Part shown: one piece after another, positions 33,480 to 42,022 of the stretch | Layout of the letters: every line of letters starts with the position of its first letter | How positions within the stretch are numbered: the stretch's first letter is position 1 | Assembly: GCA_965242575.1 (NCBI GenBank) | Contig: OZ251461.1 | Location: 496,001-560,000 of the forward strand | Source of the DNA: JANQOH01 sp965242575 | Lineage (GTDB): Bacteria > Pseudomonadota > Alphaproteobacteria > UBA7887 | Direction: 5' to 3' | Length of the DNA: 64,000 nucleotides | Notes under the pieces: generated by a model | Told to the model about the DNA's origin: nothing | Database searches by the model: none | The model's input: only the letters and a program-made list of their open reading frames with translations | Position numbers and translations under genes: made by a program

Positions 33480-35245
33480 GGTCCGGGTTCTCCTGGGGTT
33501 CGGGCGGGGGAGTCCGCCGGCGCGGCGTACAGCGCGGCCAGCGCCTCGGCGGCGGGGCGGCGCGCCAGCGGCCCGCCGGGGCGCCCGCGCAGACGGATCG
33601 CGGGCGCGCCGCCGGCCGCCCCGCCCGCGCCGACGCCGCCGACGCCGCCGCCGGCCAGCGCCGGGAAGGCCGCCTGCAACGGCAGCGGCGCCGGGTCGAC
33701 TCCGGGGGCCGCTCCCGCGCCGCGGACGGCGAGGAAGGTTCCGAAGCCGTCGAGGTAGTCATCGGGGCCGGCGCGCCCGGCGTTCGCGACCGAGGGTTCG
33801 TAGGCGACGGCGCGCGAGCCGGCGAGGCCGTGGACCAGGACCGCCGCGCCGCTCATCGCCGGGGTTTCGTCCACCGCGTCGAGGATCGCGGCGACGCGCC
33901 TGTGGGCGCAGCCGAGCTCGGCGCGCAGGCGCTTGCGGCGCATTTGCAGGCCGGATTCGTCGTTGATGCGCGGCCAGACCCGGGCGCGGTCGCGCGGGCG
34001 GAGCCAGCGCCGGGGTTCGGCGACGAGCGCGCATTCGCCGTCGTGCGCCCACGGCGCGGCCGGGGCGGGGAGGCGGACGATCCAGGCGCTTCCCGCGCCG
34101 CCTGCGCGGACCTCCGCGGCGACGCGCCCGGCGACCTCTCCGGCCGCCAGCGAATCGAGCCTGCCGGGCCGCCACGACCACGCGGGGAGGCGGACTCCCA
34201 GGTTCTCCGCGAAAGGGACCGCATGGCGCCGGTAGAGGCGGCGCAGGGCGGTGTAGGCGTCGGAGCGCTCGAGGTAGAGGCCCCAGAAGATCGCGAATTT
34301 GTCGAGGGTCGGCAGCGCGAGGGGGGCGAGCGCGGCGGGGCCGGCGCCGTTCCGCGTCACGCAGCGCCGAACCTGGGCGGCGGCGCACAGGTCGAGCCGG
34401 TCGTCCTGGTGGACGGCCACGGCGTAGCCGCGGTCGGCGAGCAGGTCGAGCCAGGCGGCGGCGGTCGGCGCCGGGCGGTCGCGGCGCGCCGGGTCGAGCC
34501 ATGCCGAGGCGCGCTCCGGCGTATCGAGGTTCGCCAGCGCCGGCAACGCGTCGCGGTCGTCGTAATACTGGCCGAAGGCGCGCGGGAAGACGCGGAAGCC
34601 GCGCTCGACGTAGGTCTTCTCGATTTCCGCCCGCAGGGCCGCCCCCTCCGCGCCGCGCAGCGCGGCGAGGGCGCCGTGGCCTTCGAGGACGAGGTGGACG
34701 AGCGGCGGCGGGGCCTCCGCGGCGGCGGGCGCTGCGGCGGGCGCGCCGCGTTCGACCAGCGCGCGGTCGCGCTCCAGCCCGCCGGCGGCGGCCAGCCACG
34801 CCGCCAGCGCCGCGGCGCCCGCGGCGCACAGGAGGACCGCCGCCTTGCGCAGCGCGAGGAAGAGCGCGACGGCGAGGACGAGGGCGGCGGCGAGCGCGCC
34901 GCCGGTCCACCGCCAATCCGCGCCGCGCCCCGGCCCGGCCCAGGAGTCGACGAGCTCCTGGACCAGCGCGAACGGCAGCAGCAGGTCCGCCGCCGCGGCG
35001 GCGAGGAGCGCGAGCGCGGCGGCGCGGCCGCGGTTCCCGGCGTTCGCCAGCACGGCGCCGAAGCCCAGGCCGAGCAGGATCAGGACGGCGACCGAGAGCA
35101 GGACCTCGGCGCGCGCCCAGCCGTAGCCGGCGGCGGCGATGAAACCCGTGAGCGGCGCCGCGAGAAGGAGGAGCGGCGCGGCGACGTAGAGGATCTCCTC
35201 CGCCGCCGGGGCGGGGGCGGGCGGGCGAGCGAAGGCGGGAGTCAT
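33476..35245 (-). CDS. Membrane protein with a degenerate sulfatase-like periplasmic domain
   Basis: 589 residues. The first 170 hold about five hydrophobic segments (ILYVAAPLLLLAAPLTGF, EVLLSVAVLILLGLGFGAVL and others). The rest is probably periplasmic and has the overall pattern of alkaline-phosphatase/sulfatase-fold proteins (LVHLVLEGHGALAAL near the first strand, YAVAVHQDDRLDLC, SGAAVLVHGLAGSRA where active members have a metal-site DHG). Metal-binding and nucleophile residues seem to be missing. It is locked into the catabolic operon by ATGA overlaps on both sides, which is odd for a surface-polymer enzyme. Function not known. Confidence 0.6.
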   Translation of the reverse strand: MTPAFARPPAPAPAAEEILYVAAPLLLLAAPLTGFIAAAGYGWARAEVLLSVAVLILLGLGFGAVLANAGNRGRAAALALLAAAAADLLLPFALVQELVDSWAGPGRGADWRWTGGALAAALVLAVALFLALRKAAVLLCAAGAAALAAWLAAAGGLERDRALVERGAPAAAPAAAEAPPPLVHLVLEGHGALAALRGAEGAALRAEIEKTYVERGFRVFPRAFGQYYDDRDALPALANLDTPERASAWLDPARRDRPAPTAAAWLDLLADRGYAVAVHQDDRLDLCAAAQVRRCVTRNGAGPAALAPLALPTLDKFAIFWGLYLERSDAYTALRRLYRRHAVPFAENLGVRLPAWSWRPGRLDSLAAGEVAGRVAAEVRAGGAGSAWIVRLPAPAAPWAHDGECALVAEPRRWLRPRDRARVWPRINDESGLQMRRKRLRAELGCAHRRVAAILDAVDETPAMSGAAVLVHGLAGSRAVAYEPSVANAGRAGPDDYLDGFGTFLAVRGAGAAPGVDPAPLPLQAAFPALAGGGVGGVGAGGAAGGAPAIRLRGRPGGPLARRPAAEALAALYAAPADSPARTPGEPGP

Positions 35246-36204
35246 CCGGCGGCGCGCGCCGCGGCGAGGCGGCGGCCGTAGGCCAGCGCGGCCAGCATGT
35301 TGGCGGGGTCGGCGCGCCCAGTCCAGGCGATGTCGAACGCGGTGCCGTGGTCGACCGAACAGCGCGCTATGGGCAGGCCGAGGGTGACGTTCACCGCGCT
35401 GTCGAAGGCGATCAGCTTGATCGGGATGTGGCCCTGATCGTGGTAGTTGGCGACCACCAGGTCGAATTCGCCGCGCGCGGCGCGGCGGAACACGGTGTCG
35501 CCCGGCAGCGGGCCCGCCGCGTCGATCCCCTCGGCGCGGGCGGCGGCGACGGCGGGGGCGATCTCCTCGGCGTCGCGATGGCCGAAGGCGCCGCCCTCGC
35601 CGCAATGCGGGTCCAGCCCGGCGCAGGCGACCCGGGGCCGCGCCGCGCCGAGCGCGCGCAGGTGGCGCTCGCCGGCGCGGATCGCCGCCAGCACCCGAGC
35701 TTTCCGCGTCCGCTCCACCGCCTCCGCCAGCGCGCAATGGGTCGAGACGTGGATCGCGGCGAGCCGGGGCGAGGCCAGCAGCATGAAGGACGACGGCGCG
35801 CCGGTCAGATGCTGGAGCAGTTCGGTGTGGCCGTCGTAGCGGTGGCCCGCCGCGTGCAGCGCGGCCTTGTTGAGCGGCGCGGTGACGATGGCGTCGACCG
35901 CGCCGCGGGCCGCCATCTCGACCGCGGCCGCGACGTAGCCGTGCGCGGCGTGGCCGCCGGCGGCGGTGGCCCGGGCGTCGCGGATTTCGTCCTGGAGCGG
36001 GGTCTCCACCTCGACGACGTCGATTCCGCCGGGGCCGAAATCGAGGCCGGCGCCGACCAGCACGCCGGCGCGCTCGAGGAACCGCCGCGCGCCGACGACG
36101 CGGCATTCCGCGCGCTCGCGCGCCGGGAGCGCGGCCAACGCCTTGCAGACGATTTCGGGGCCGACCCCGCTCGGGTCCCCCATGGTGACGGCGATGGCGG
36201 CCAA
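35242..36204 (-). CDS. PdxA2-type 4-phospho-threonate/erythronate dehydrogenase
   Basis: 320 residues of the PdxA fold: VTMGDPSGVGPEIVCKALA at the N-terminus, VTAPLNKAALHAAGH, GHTELLQHLTG and three metal histidines. The segment YHDQGHIPIKLIAFDSAVNV and SVDHGTAFDIA match, from memory, the PdxA2 branch that oxidises 4-phospho-D-threonate or -erythronate in four-carbon sugar-acid catabolism, not pyridoxine-synthesis PdxA. The operon with an SDR and an enolase-superfamily enzyme supports a catabolic role. No DUF1537 kinase, its usual partner, is in the window. Confidence 0.85.
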   Translation of the reverse strand: MAAIAVTMGDPSGVGPEIVCKALAALPARERAECRVVGARRFLERAGVLVGAGLDFGPGGIDVVEVETPLQDEIRDARATAAGGHAAHGYVAAAVEMAARGAVDAIVTAPLNKAALHAAGHRYDGHTELLQHLTGAPSSFMLLASPRLAAIHVSTHCALAEAVERTRKARVLAAIRAGERHLRALGAARPRVACAGLDPHCGEGGAFGHRDAEEIAPAVAAARAEGIDAAGPLPGDTVFRRAARGEFDLVVANYHDQGHIPIKLIAFDSAVNVTLGLPIARCSVDHGTAFDIAWTGRADPANMLAALAYGRRLAAARAAG

Positions 36205-36284
36205 GTCCGGCGTTCCGCTGCGGCGAGAGGGGCGGAGCAGTATAGCGCGCCTCGGAGGCGCGGTCCATCCGGGAGGCGGCGCAG

Positions 36285-36457
36285 CAGCAATTCTCGTTAT
36301 GGGGGATCTCGCCGCTCCACAGCGGTTGGCGCCCGTGGGACCGCCGGCGTCTCGCCGGCAATTTCCGTTTCGGGCGTCGCGGATGCGGGCCGGCGGACGC
36401 CGGCGGTCCCGAGAAAGGCGGGTCCGGATCGCGCTCCGTCCGTAATGAGAATTGCTG
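36285..36457. repeat. Nested inverted repeats, MITE- or REP-like
   Basis: Outer arms 36285-36300 (CAGCAATTCTCGTTAT) and 36442-36457 pair at 14 of 16 positions. Inside them, arms 36337-36359 and 36389-36410 pair except for one missing base and carry the same GACCGCCGGCGTCTCGCCGGC-type core as the repeats at 2903 and 23949. The whole 173 bp unit lies upstream of pdxA2. Confidence 0.7.
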
Positions 36458-36938
36458 GCGGCGCAGGCAGGGCGACCGCATTCGGAATTGCAGGTTTCGG
36501 CCGGTTCGGGAACGGTTCACGTTTGGCCTCCATTTTGAGGATGGAGGCGGCATGGAGGAGTTTTCAAGGCGTTGCGGCGGTCGGTCGCCGCCGCGTTCGG
36601 CCCAGGCCTTCTCGACCGAGGCGCGCTCGATGCCGGGACAGGTTCGGGTGGAGGCCAGGTCGAACGAGGCGGACCCGAGAACCTCGCGCTCATGGGCCGA
36701 ACGAAGTCGAACGTCGCCCGCAACGCACCCGGCAAGGACGCAACACGTCAAACCCAAGCGAGCCGGGCGAAGCGACCGCTTCCCGCTCGAAACGGGACGA
36801 ACCGCAACCGACCGCCGCCAAACCAACGCTTGAAACCCGAATGCGATCGCCCTGCCCGGCCCGCTGGCGTGGCGGCGCGAGGCGTGGTAGGGACGGGCGG
36901 ACTGGCGCGGCTCGCGCGGCGCGGGCGGGGGCGGGGGC
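36458..36938. other. Intergenic stretch between pdxA2 and rpiB
   Basis: No gene recognised. It contains a perfect 8 bp hairpin GCCTCCAT-TTTGAGG-ATGGAGGC (36526-36548). A 93-codon frame at 36552-36833 has Arg/Ser/Pro-rich content, no ribosome binding site and no family resemblance. Base composition is somewhat less GC-rich than the flanking genes. Promoters for pdxA2 (leftward) and rpiB (rightward) should be here or in the adjacent repeat, but I cannot point to them with confidence. Confidence 0.5.
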
Positions 36939-37391
36939 ATGGTCGAGACGGCGCCGGAAACAGGTGGGCGCGTCGCCGTGGCGGCGGACCACGGCGGCTT
37001 CGCGCTGAAGGAGGCGCTCGCCGACGCGCTGCGCCGGCGCGGCTACGCCGTGGTCGACCTCGGCGCGCACAGCGCCGATTCGGTCGACTACCCCGAATAC
37101 GGCGACGCGCTGGCCCGCGCGGTGCTCGACGGCCGCGCCGTGCGCGGCGTGCTGGTCTGCGGGACGGGAATCGGCATGGGCATCGCCGCCAACCGGCGCG
37201 CCGGCATTCGCGCCGCCGTCTGCCACAACGCCGAGACGGCGCGCCTCGCGCGGGCGCACAACGACGCCAACGTGCTCGTCCTGGGCGGGCGCGTCCTGGC
37301 GCCGGGCGAGGCGCTCGCCTGCCTCGACGCTTTCCTCGCCACGCCCTTTGAGGGCGGACGCCACGCCCGCCGCGTCGCGGCGCTCGGCTGA
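36939..37391 (+). CDS. rpiB: Ribose-5-phosphate isomerase B
   Basis: Interconverts ribose-5- and ribulose-5-phosphate. VAVAADHGGFALKEAL at the N-terminus, catalytic cysteine in VLVCGTGIGMGIAANR, and HNDANVLVLGGRVLAPGEAL near the end are diagnostic of the RpiB/LacAB family. 150 residues. It starts the conserved rpiB-glyA-nrdR-rib run; glyA begins 3 bp after its stop. Confidence 0.95.
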   Translation: MVETAPETGGRVAVAADHGGFALKEALADALRRRGYAVVDLGAHSADSVDYPEYGDALARAVLDGRAVRGVLVCGTGIGMGIAANRRAGIRAAVCHNAETARLARAHNDANVLVLGGRVLAPGEALACLDAFLATPFEGGRHARRVAALG

Positions 37392-37394
37392 GCG

Positions 37395-38714
37395 ATGGAC
37401 GGAAGGGAAGGGCGGGCGAACGGCCTGGCCGCCGCGGACCCGGAGATCTTCGCCGCCGTGGCGGGCGAACTGCGCCGCCAGCGCGAGCAGATCGAACTGA
37501 TCGCCTCCGAGAACATGGTCAGCGAGGCCGTGCTCGCCGCCCAGGGCTCGGTGCTCACCAACAAATACGCCGAGGGCTATCCGGGCCGCCGCTATTACGG
37601 CGGCTGCCGCTACGTCGACCGGGCGGAGGAGCTAGCGATCGCGCGCGCCAGGGGCCTGTTCGGCTGCGCATGGGCCAACGTCCAGCCGCATTCCGGCTCG
37701 CAGGCCAACCAGGCGGTCATGCTGGCGCTGCTGCGGCCGGGCGATGCGGTGCTCGGCATGTCGCTCGCCGCCGGCGGCCACCTCACCCACGGCGCGAAGC
37801 CCAACCTGTCGGGCAAGTGGTTTCGCTCGATCCAATACGGCGTCCGCCGCCGCGACGGCCTGATCGATTACGACGAGGCGGAGGCGCTCGCCGTCGCACA
37901 CCGCCCGAAACTCGTCATCGCCGGCGGCTCGGCCTATCCCCGGACCATCGACTTCGCGCGGTTCCGCGCCATCGCCGGCCGCGTCGGCGCGCGGCTTCTG
38001 GTCGACATGGCGCATTTCGCCGGCCTGGTGGCGGCGGGAGTCCATCCGAGCCCGTTCCCGCACGCGCACGTCGTCACATCGACCACCCACAAGACCCTGC
38101 GCGGCCCGCGCGGCGGGCTGGTCCTCGCCGACGACGCGGCGCTGGGCCGGAAGATCGACTCGGCGCTGTTCCCCGGCCTTCAGGGCGGGCCGCTGATGCA
38201 TGTCGTCGCGGCGAAGGCGGTCGCGTTCCGCGAGGCCGCCGCGCCCGGCTTCCGCGCCTACGCCCGCGCCGCGGTCGACAACGCGCGGGCGCTGGCGGAG
38301 GCGCTCATGGCGCGCGGCCTGGACCCGGTGACCGGCGGCTCCGACACCCACCTGCTGCTCGTCGACCTGCGGCGCAAGGGGTTGACCGGCGACCGCGCGG
38401 AGGCGGCGCTGGAGCGCGCGGGGATCGCCTGCAACAAGAACGCGGTTCCGTTCGACCCCGAGCGCCCGTCCGTGACCTCGGGCGTCCGCCTCGGAACCCC
38501 GGCGGCGACGACGCGCGGCTTCGACGCCGCGGCCTTCCGCGAGGTCGGCGCCCTGATCGCCGACGTCGTCGACGGCCTGGCGGCCAACGGCGACGCGGCC
38601 GACGGCGATGCCGGCAACGCCGCGGTCGAGGCGGCGGCGCGGGAGCGGGCGGCGGCGCTGTGCCGGCGCTTCCCGATCTACGCCGGCCTGGCGGCGGACG
38701 GGGGCGCGCCGTAA
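37395..38714 (+). CDS. glyA: Serine hydroxymethyltransferase
   Basis: PLP enzyme making glycine and methylene-tetrahydrofolate from serine. ELIASENMVSEAVLAAQGS at the N-terminus, YPGRRYYGGCRYVD, PLP lysine in VTSTTHKTLRGPRGG and SGVRLGTPAATTRGF near the C-terminus. 439 residues; an Asn/Gly/Asp-rich insertion (DGLAANGDAADGDAGNAA) near the end is unusual but does not touch catalytic parts. Stop TAA overlaps the nrdR ATG by one base. Confidence 0.97.
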   Translation: MDGREGRANGLAAADPEIFAAVAGELRRQREQIELIASENMVSEAVLAAQGSVLTNKYAEGYPGRRYYGGCRYVDRAEELAIARARGLFGCAWANVQPHSGSQANQAVMLALLRPGDAVLGMSLAAGGHLTHGAKPNLSGKWFRSIQYGVRRRDGLIDYDEAEALAVAHRPKLVIAGGSAYPRTIDFARFRAIAGRVGARLLVDMAHFAGLVAAGVHPSPFPHAHVVTSTTHKTLRGPRGGLVLADDAALGRKIDSALFPGLQGGPLMHVVAAKAVAFREAAAPGFRAYARAAVDNARALAEALMARGLDPVTGGSDTHLLLVDLRRKGLTGDRAEAALERAGIACNKNAVPFDPERPSVTSGVRLGTPAATTRGFDAAAFREVGALIADVVDGLAANGDAADGDAGNAAVEAAARERAAALCRRFPIYAGLAADGGAP

Positions 38715-39175
38715 TGCGCTGCCCATTCTGCGGCGACGGCGACACCCAGGTGAAGGACTCGCGCCCGACCGAGGACAACACGGCGATCCGCCGGCGGCGC
38801 TTCTGCCCCGCCTGCGGGTCGCGCTTCACCACCTTCGAGCGCGTCCAGCTGCGCGAACTCACGGTGGCCAAGAAGGACGGCGCGCGCGTCGTCTTCGACC
38901 GCGACAAACTCGCCCGGTCCATCGAGATCGCCGTCCGCAAGCGCCCCGTCGACCGCGAGCGGGTGGAGCGCGCGGTGAGCGGCATCGTCCGCCGGCTGGA
39001 GAGCTCCGGCGAGCACGAATTGCCGTCGTCGGTGATCGGCGAGATGGTGATGGACGCGCTCGCCGCGCTCGACCAGGTCGCCTATGTCCGCTTCGCCTCG
39101 GTTTACAGAAATTTCCGCGAGGCCAAGGACTTCGAGGAGTTCATAGAGAATTTGCCGCGGAATGGCGGCGACTGA
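38714..39175 (+). CDS. nrdR: Transcriptional repressor NrdR
   Basis: ATP/dATP-sensing repressor of ribonucleotide reductase genes. Zinc ribbon MRCPFCGDGDTQVKDSRP...FCPACGSRFTTFER, then the ATP-cone (LTVAKKDGARVVFDRDKLAR). 153 residues. Its usual position between glyA and ribD is kept, and its 3' end overlaps ribD by 14 bp. Confidence 0.96.
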   Translation: MRCPFCGDGDTQVKDSRPTEDNTAIRRRRFCPACGSRFTTFERVQLRELTVAKKDGARVVFDRDKLARSIEIAVRKRPVDRERVERAVSGIVRRLESSGEHELPSSVIGEMVMDALAALDQVAYVRFASVYRNFREAKDFEEFIENLPRNGGD

Positions 39176-40271
39176 ATCCGAGGCCGCCGGCCGGCGCTGG
39201 ATGACGCTGGCGCTGGCGCTGGCCGAGCGCGGCCTGGGCGCGGTCTGGCCCAACCCGGCGGTCGGCTGCGTCCTCGTGCGCGACGGGCTGGTCGTCGGCC
39301 GCGGCTGGACGCAACCGGGAGGCCGGCCGCACGCCGAGGCGGAGGCGCTGCGCCGCGCCGGCGCCGCGGCCCGGGGCGCAACGGCCTACGTGTCCCTCGA
39401 ACCCTGCGGCCACAAGGGCCGGACGCCGCCCTGCGCCCGCGCGCTGATCGCCGCCGGAATCGCCCGCTGCGTCTATGCCCTGGAGGACCCGGACCCCCGG
39501 GTCTCCGGAAAGGGCGCAGCGAGCCTGCACGCGGCCGGCGTCGAGGTCGTGGAAGGCGCGCTCGGCGCCGAGGCCGCCGAGCTCAACCGCGGCTTCCTCC
39601 TGCGCGTCGCCGAGAATCGCCCGCTGGTCACGTGGAAGGTCGCCGGAACCGTCGACGGGCGCATCGCCGCGGCCGGCGGCGACAGCAAATGGATCACCGG
39701 CGAGGCGGCGCGGGCGCATGGGCATCTGCTCCGCGCGCGCCACGACGCGGTCCTGGTGGGCGCGCGCACCGCGCGCATCGACGCGCCGCGCCTCGATTGC
39801 CGGCTGCCGGGGCTGGCGGCGCGCTCCCCCGTCCGCGTCGTCCTCGACAGCCGCCTGGAGCTGCCGTCCGCCCGCCCGCCGCTCGCCGGCGGCGGGGCCT
39901 GGGTCGTCTGCCGCGAAGACGCGCCGCCCGACCGCCGCGCGGCGCTGGAGGGACGGGGCGCGGAGGTCCTCCCCGTCGCGCCGGACCCGGCCGGCGGCGT
40001 ATCGATGGCGGCGGCGCTCGCCGCCCTCGCCGGACGCGGGATCACGCGCCTTCTCGTCGAGGGCGGCGGGCGCGTCGCCGCGAGCCTGCTGCGCGCCGGC
40101 CTGGTGGACCGCATCGAATGGCTCCGCGCTCCCATGCTGATGGGCGGCGACGGACTCCCCGCGGCGGCGCCGTTCGGCGTCGAATCGGTCGCCGGCGCGC
40201 CCCGCTTCCATCGCGCCGGATTGCGCCGCCTCGGCGCCGACGTGCTGGAAAGCTACCGCGCCACGCGCTAG
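39162..40271 (+). CDS. ribD: Bifunctional diaminohydroxyphosphoribosylaminopyrimidine deaminase/reductase
   Basis: Catalyses the second and third steps of riboflavin synthesis. N-terminal deaminase with zinc motifs PHAEAEAL and EPCGHKGRTPPCARAL; C-terminal reductase from about residue 155 (PLVTWKVAGTVDGRIAA, VGARTARIDAPRLDCR, LLVEGGGRVAASLL). 369 residues. First of four adjacent riboflavin genes. Confidence 0.96.
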   Translation: MAATESEAAGRRWMTLALALAERGLGAVWPNPAVGCVLVRDGLVVGRGWTQPGGRPHAEAEALRRAGAAARGATAYVSLEPCGHKGRTPPCARALIAAGIARCVYALEDPDPRVSGKGAASLHAAGVEVVEGALGAEAAELNRGFLLRVAENRPLVTWKVAGTVDGRIAAAGGDSKWITGEAARAHGHLLRARHDAVLVGARTARIDAPRLDCRLPGLAARSPVRVVLDSRLELPSARPPLAGGGAWVVCREDAPPDRRAALEGRGAEVLPVAPDPAGGVSMAAALAALAGRGITRLLVEGGGRVAASLLRAGLVDRIEWLRAPMLMGGDGLPAAAPFGVESVAGAPRFHRAGLRRLGADVLESYRATR

Positions 40272-40280
40272 TTTCGCGCC

Positions 40281-40892
40281 GTGTTCACCGGCATCGTCAC
40301 CGATATCGGCCGCGTGCGCTCCGTCGACCGCCGGAGCGGCGGAGACGCCGTCCTGACGGTCGAAACCGGCGGGGAAGCGTCGACGCTGGCCATCGGCGCG
40401 TCGATCGCCTGCTCCGGCGTGTGCCTCACCGCGGTGGAGGCGGCTCCGGACGCCTTCGCCGTCCAGGTCTCGGCGGAGACGCGCGCGCGGACGACGGCCG
40501 GGCGGTGGCGGCCCGGCGCGCCGCTCAACCTGGAGCGCGCGCTCGCCCTGGGCGACGAACTCGGCGGCCACCTGGTGACCGGGCACGTCGACGGGACGAC
40601 GGAGATCCTGGCGATGGCGCCGGCGGACGAAAGCATCGCCGCCGAGTTCGCGCTGCCGGCCTGGCTCGCGCCCTACGTCGCGCCCAAGGGGGCGATTACC
40701 CTCGACGGCGTGTCGCTGACCGTCAACGACGTCCTCGACGACCGTTTCACGGTCAACCTCATTCCGCACACCCGCAAGGCCACCGTCTTCGGCCGCGCGG
40801 AGCCGGGCGGCGTCGTGAACGTGGAGATAGACGTCCTCGCCCGCTACGTCGCGCGGGCGCTCGAGGCCCGCGCGGCGGGAGGATCGGCGTGA
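40281..40892 (+). CDS. ribE: Riboflavin synthase, alpha chain
   Basis: Dismutates two lumazines to riboflavin. Two lumazine-binding repeats: MFTGIVTDIGRVRSV with ACSGVCLTAVEAA in the first, GGHLVTGHVDGTTEIL with ITLDGVSLTVNDVLDDRFTV in the second. 203 residues, GTG start. No FMN riboswitch is present before this cluster. Its end overlaps ribBA (GTGA). Confidence 0.96.
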   Translation: MFTGIVTDIGRVRSVDRRSGGDAVLTVETGGEASTLAIGASIACSGVCLTAVEAAPDAFAVQVSAETRARTTAGRWRPGAPLNLERALALGDELGGHLVTGHVDGTTEILAMAPADESIAAEFALPAWLAPYVAPKGAITLDGVSLTVNDVLDDRFTVNLIPHTRKATVFGRAEPGGVVNVEIDVLARYVARALEARAAGGSA

Positions 40893-42022
40893 CCGCGGCG
40901 CCGCTGGCCCGCCGCGCGGCGGAATCCGAAGTCTTCGCGAGCGTCGAGGAGATCGTCGAGGACGCCCGGCGCGGCCGGATATTCGTGCTGGTGGACGACG
41001 AGCGCCGCGAGAACGAAGGCGACCTGGTGGTCCCGGCGCAATGCGCCACGGCCGAGGCGATCGCCTTCATGGCCCGGCACGGGCGCGGCCTGATCTGCCT
41101 CGCGCTGACCCAGGACCGGGCGCGGGAGCTGCATCTGGAGCCCATGCAGCGGCGCAACTCCAAGGGCTTCGGCACCGCCTTCACCGTGTCGATCGAGGCC
41201 AGGGAAGGGGTGACGACGGGCATCTCGGCCGCCGACCGCGCGGCCACCGTCCGCGCCGCCATCGACCCCGAACGCGGCCCCGACGACATCGCGACTCCGG
41301 GCCACGTGTTCCCCATCGTCGCCCGCGATGGCGGGGTGCTCGCGCGCGCCGGCCACACCGAGGCGGCGGTGGACATCGCCCGCCTCGCCGGCCTGCGCCC
41401 GGCCGGCGTGATCTGCGAGATCATGAACGAGGACGGCACCATGGCGCGCCGTTCGCAACTGGTCGGGTACTGCCGCCGCCACGGGCTGAAGATCGGCGCC
41501 ATCGCCGACCTCATCGCCTACCGCCGCCGCAAGGACCGGATTATCGAACGGCGGCTCGAAACCGCGCTGGAGACCGGCCACGCCGGGCGGTTCGCGCTGA
41601 TCCTCTACGACGACACCATCGACGGCGCCGAGCACGTCGCGCTGGTCAAGGGCGAGATCGACGCCGAATCGCCGACCCTGGTGCGAGTCCACCGCCTCGA
41701 CCTCCTCGCCGACGTCCTCGGCGACGCGAGCGGCCGCCGCGACGGGGTGCTGCGCGACGCCATGATCGCCATCGACGAGGCGGGGGCCGGCGTCGTCCTG
41801 CTGATCGGCGCCGCCAGCCGCCGCGCCATCGGCGAGCGCATCGCCGGCGGCGGGCGGGAGGACGGCGCGGTCCTGCGCGAGGTCGGCATCGGCGCGCAGA
41901 TCCTGCGCGACATCGGCGTCCGGGCGATGACCCTGCTCAGCAACGTCGAGCATTCCTATGTCGGCCTCGACGGCTTCGGCCTCCGGGTCGTCGGCCGCAA
42001 GCCCATTCCGCGGCGGGCATGA
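40889..42022 (+). CDS. ribBA: 3,4-dihydroxy-2-butanone-4-phosphate synthase with degenerate GTP cyclohydrolase II-like domain
   Basis: Residues up to about 210 are a complete DHBP synthase (VLVDDERRENEGDLVVPA, GLICLALT, YCRRHGLKIGAIADLIAYR), which makes the four-carbon unit of lumazine from ribulose-5-phosphate. The C-terminal part starts like GTP cyclohydrolase II (VRVHRLDLLADVLGD) but has Arg/Leu where active enzymes have the zinc cysteines, so it is expected to be inactive in GTP hydrolysis. A separate RibA should exist elsewhere in the genome. 377 residues. Confidence 0.92.
   Translation: MTAAPLARRAAESEVFASVEEIVEDARRGRIFVLVDDERRENEGDLVVPAQCATAEAIAFMARHGRGLICLALTQDRARELHLEPMQRRNSKGFGTAFTVSIEAREGVTTGISAADRAATVRAAIDPERGPDDIATPGHVFPIVARDGGVLARAGHTEAAVDIARLAGLRPAGVICEIMNEDGTMARRSQLVGYCRRHGLKIGAIADLIAYRRRKDRIIERRLETALETGHAGRFALILYDDTIDGAEHVALVKGEIDAESPTLVRVHRLDLLADVLGDASGRRDGVLRDAMIAIDEAGAGVVLLIGAASRRAIGERIAGGGREDGAVLREVGIGAQILRDIGVRAMTLLSNVEHSYVGLDGFGLRVVGRKPIPRRA

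Noticed and set aside
36552..36833. 93-codon frame between pdxA2 and rpiB
   Set aside because: No ribosome binding site, low-complexity Arg/Ser/Pro composition, no recognisable family.
40272..40280. FMN riboswitch in the riboflavin cluster
   Set aside because: Genes overlap or nearly touch from glyA on; no leader long enough for an RFN element exists within the cluster.
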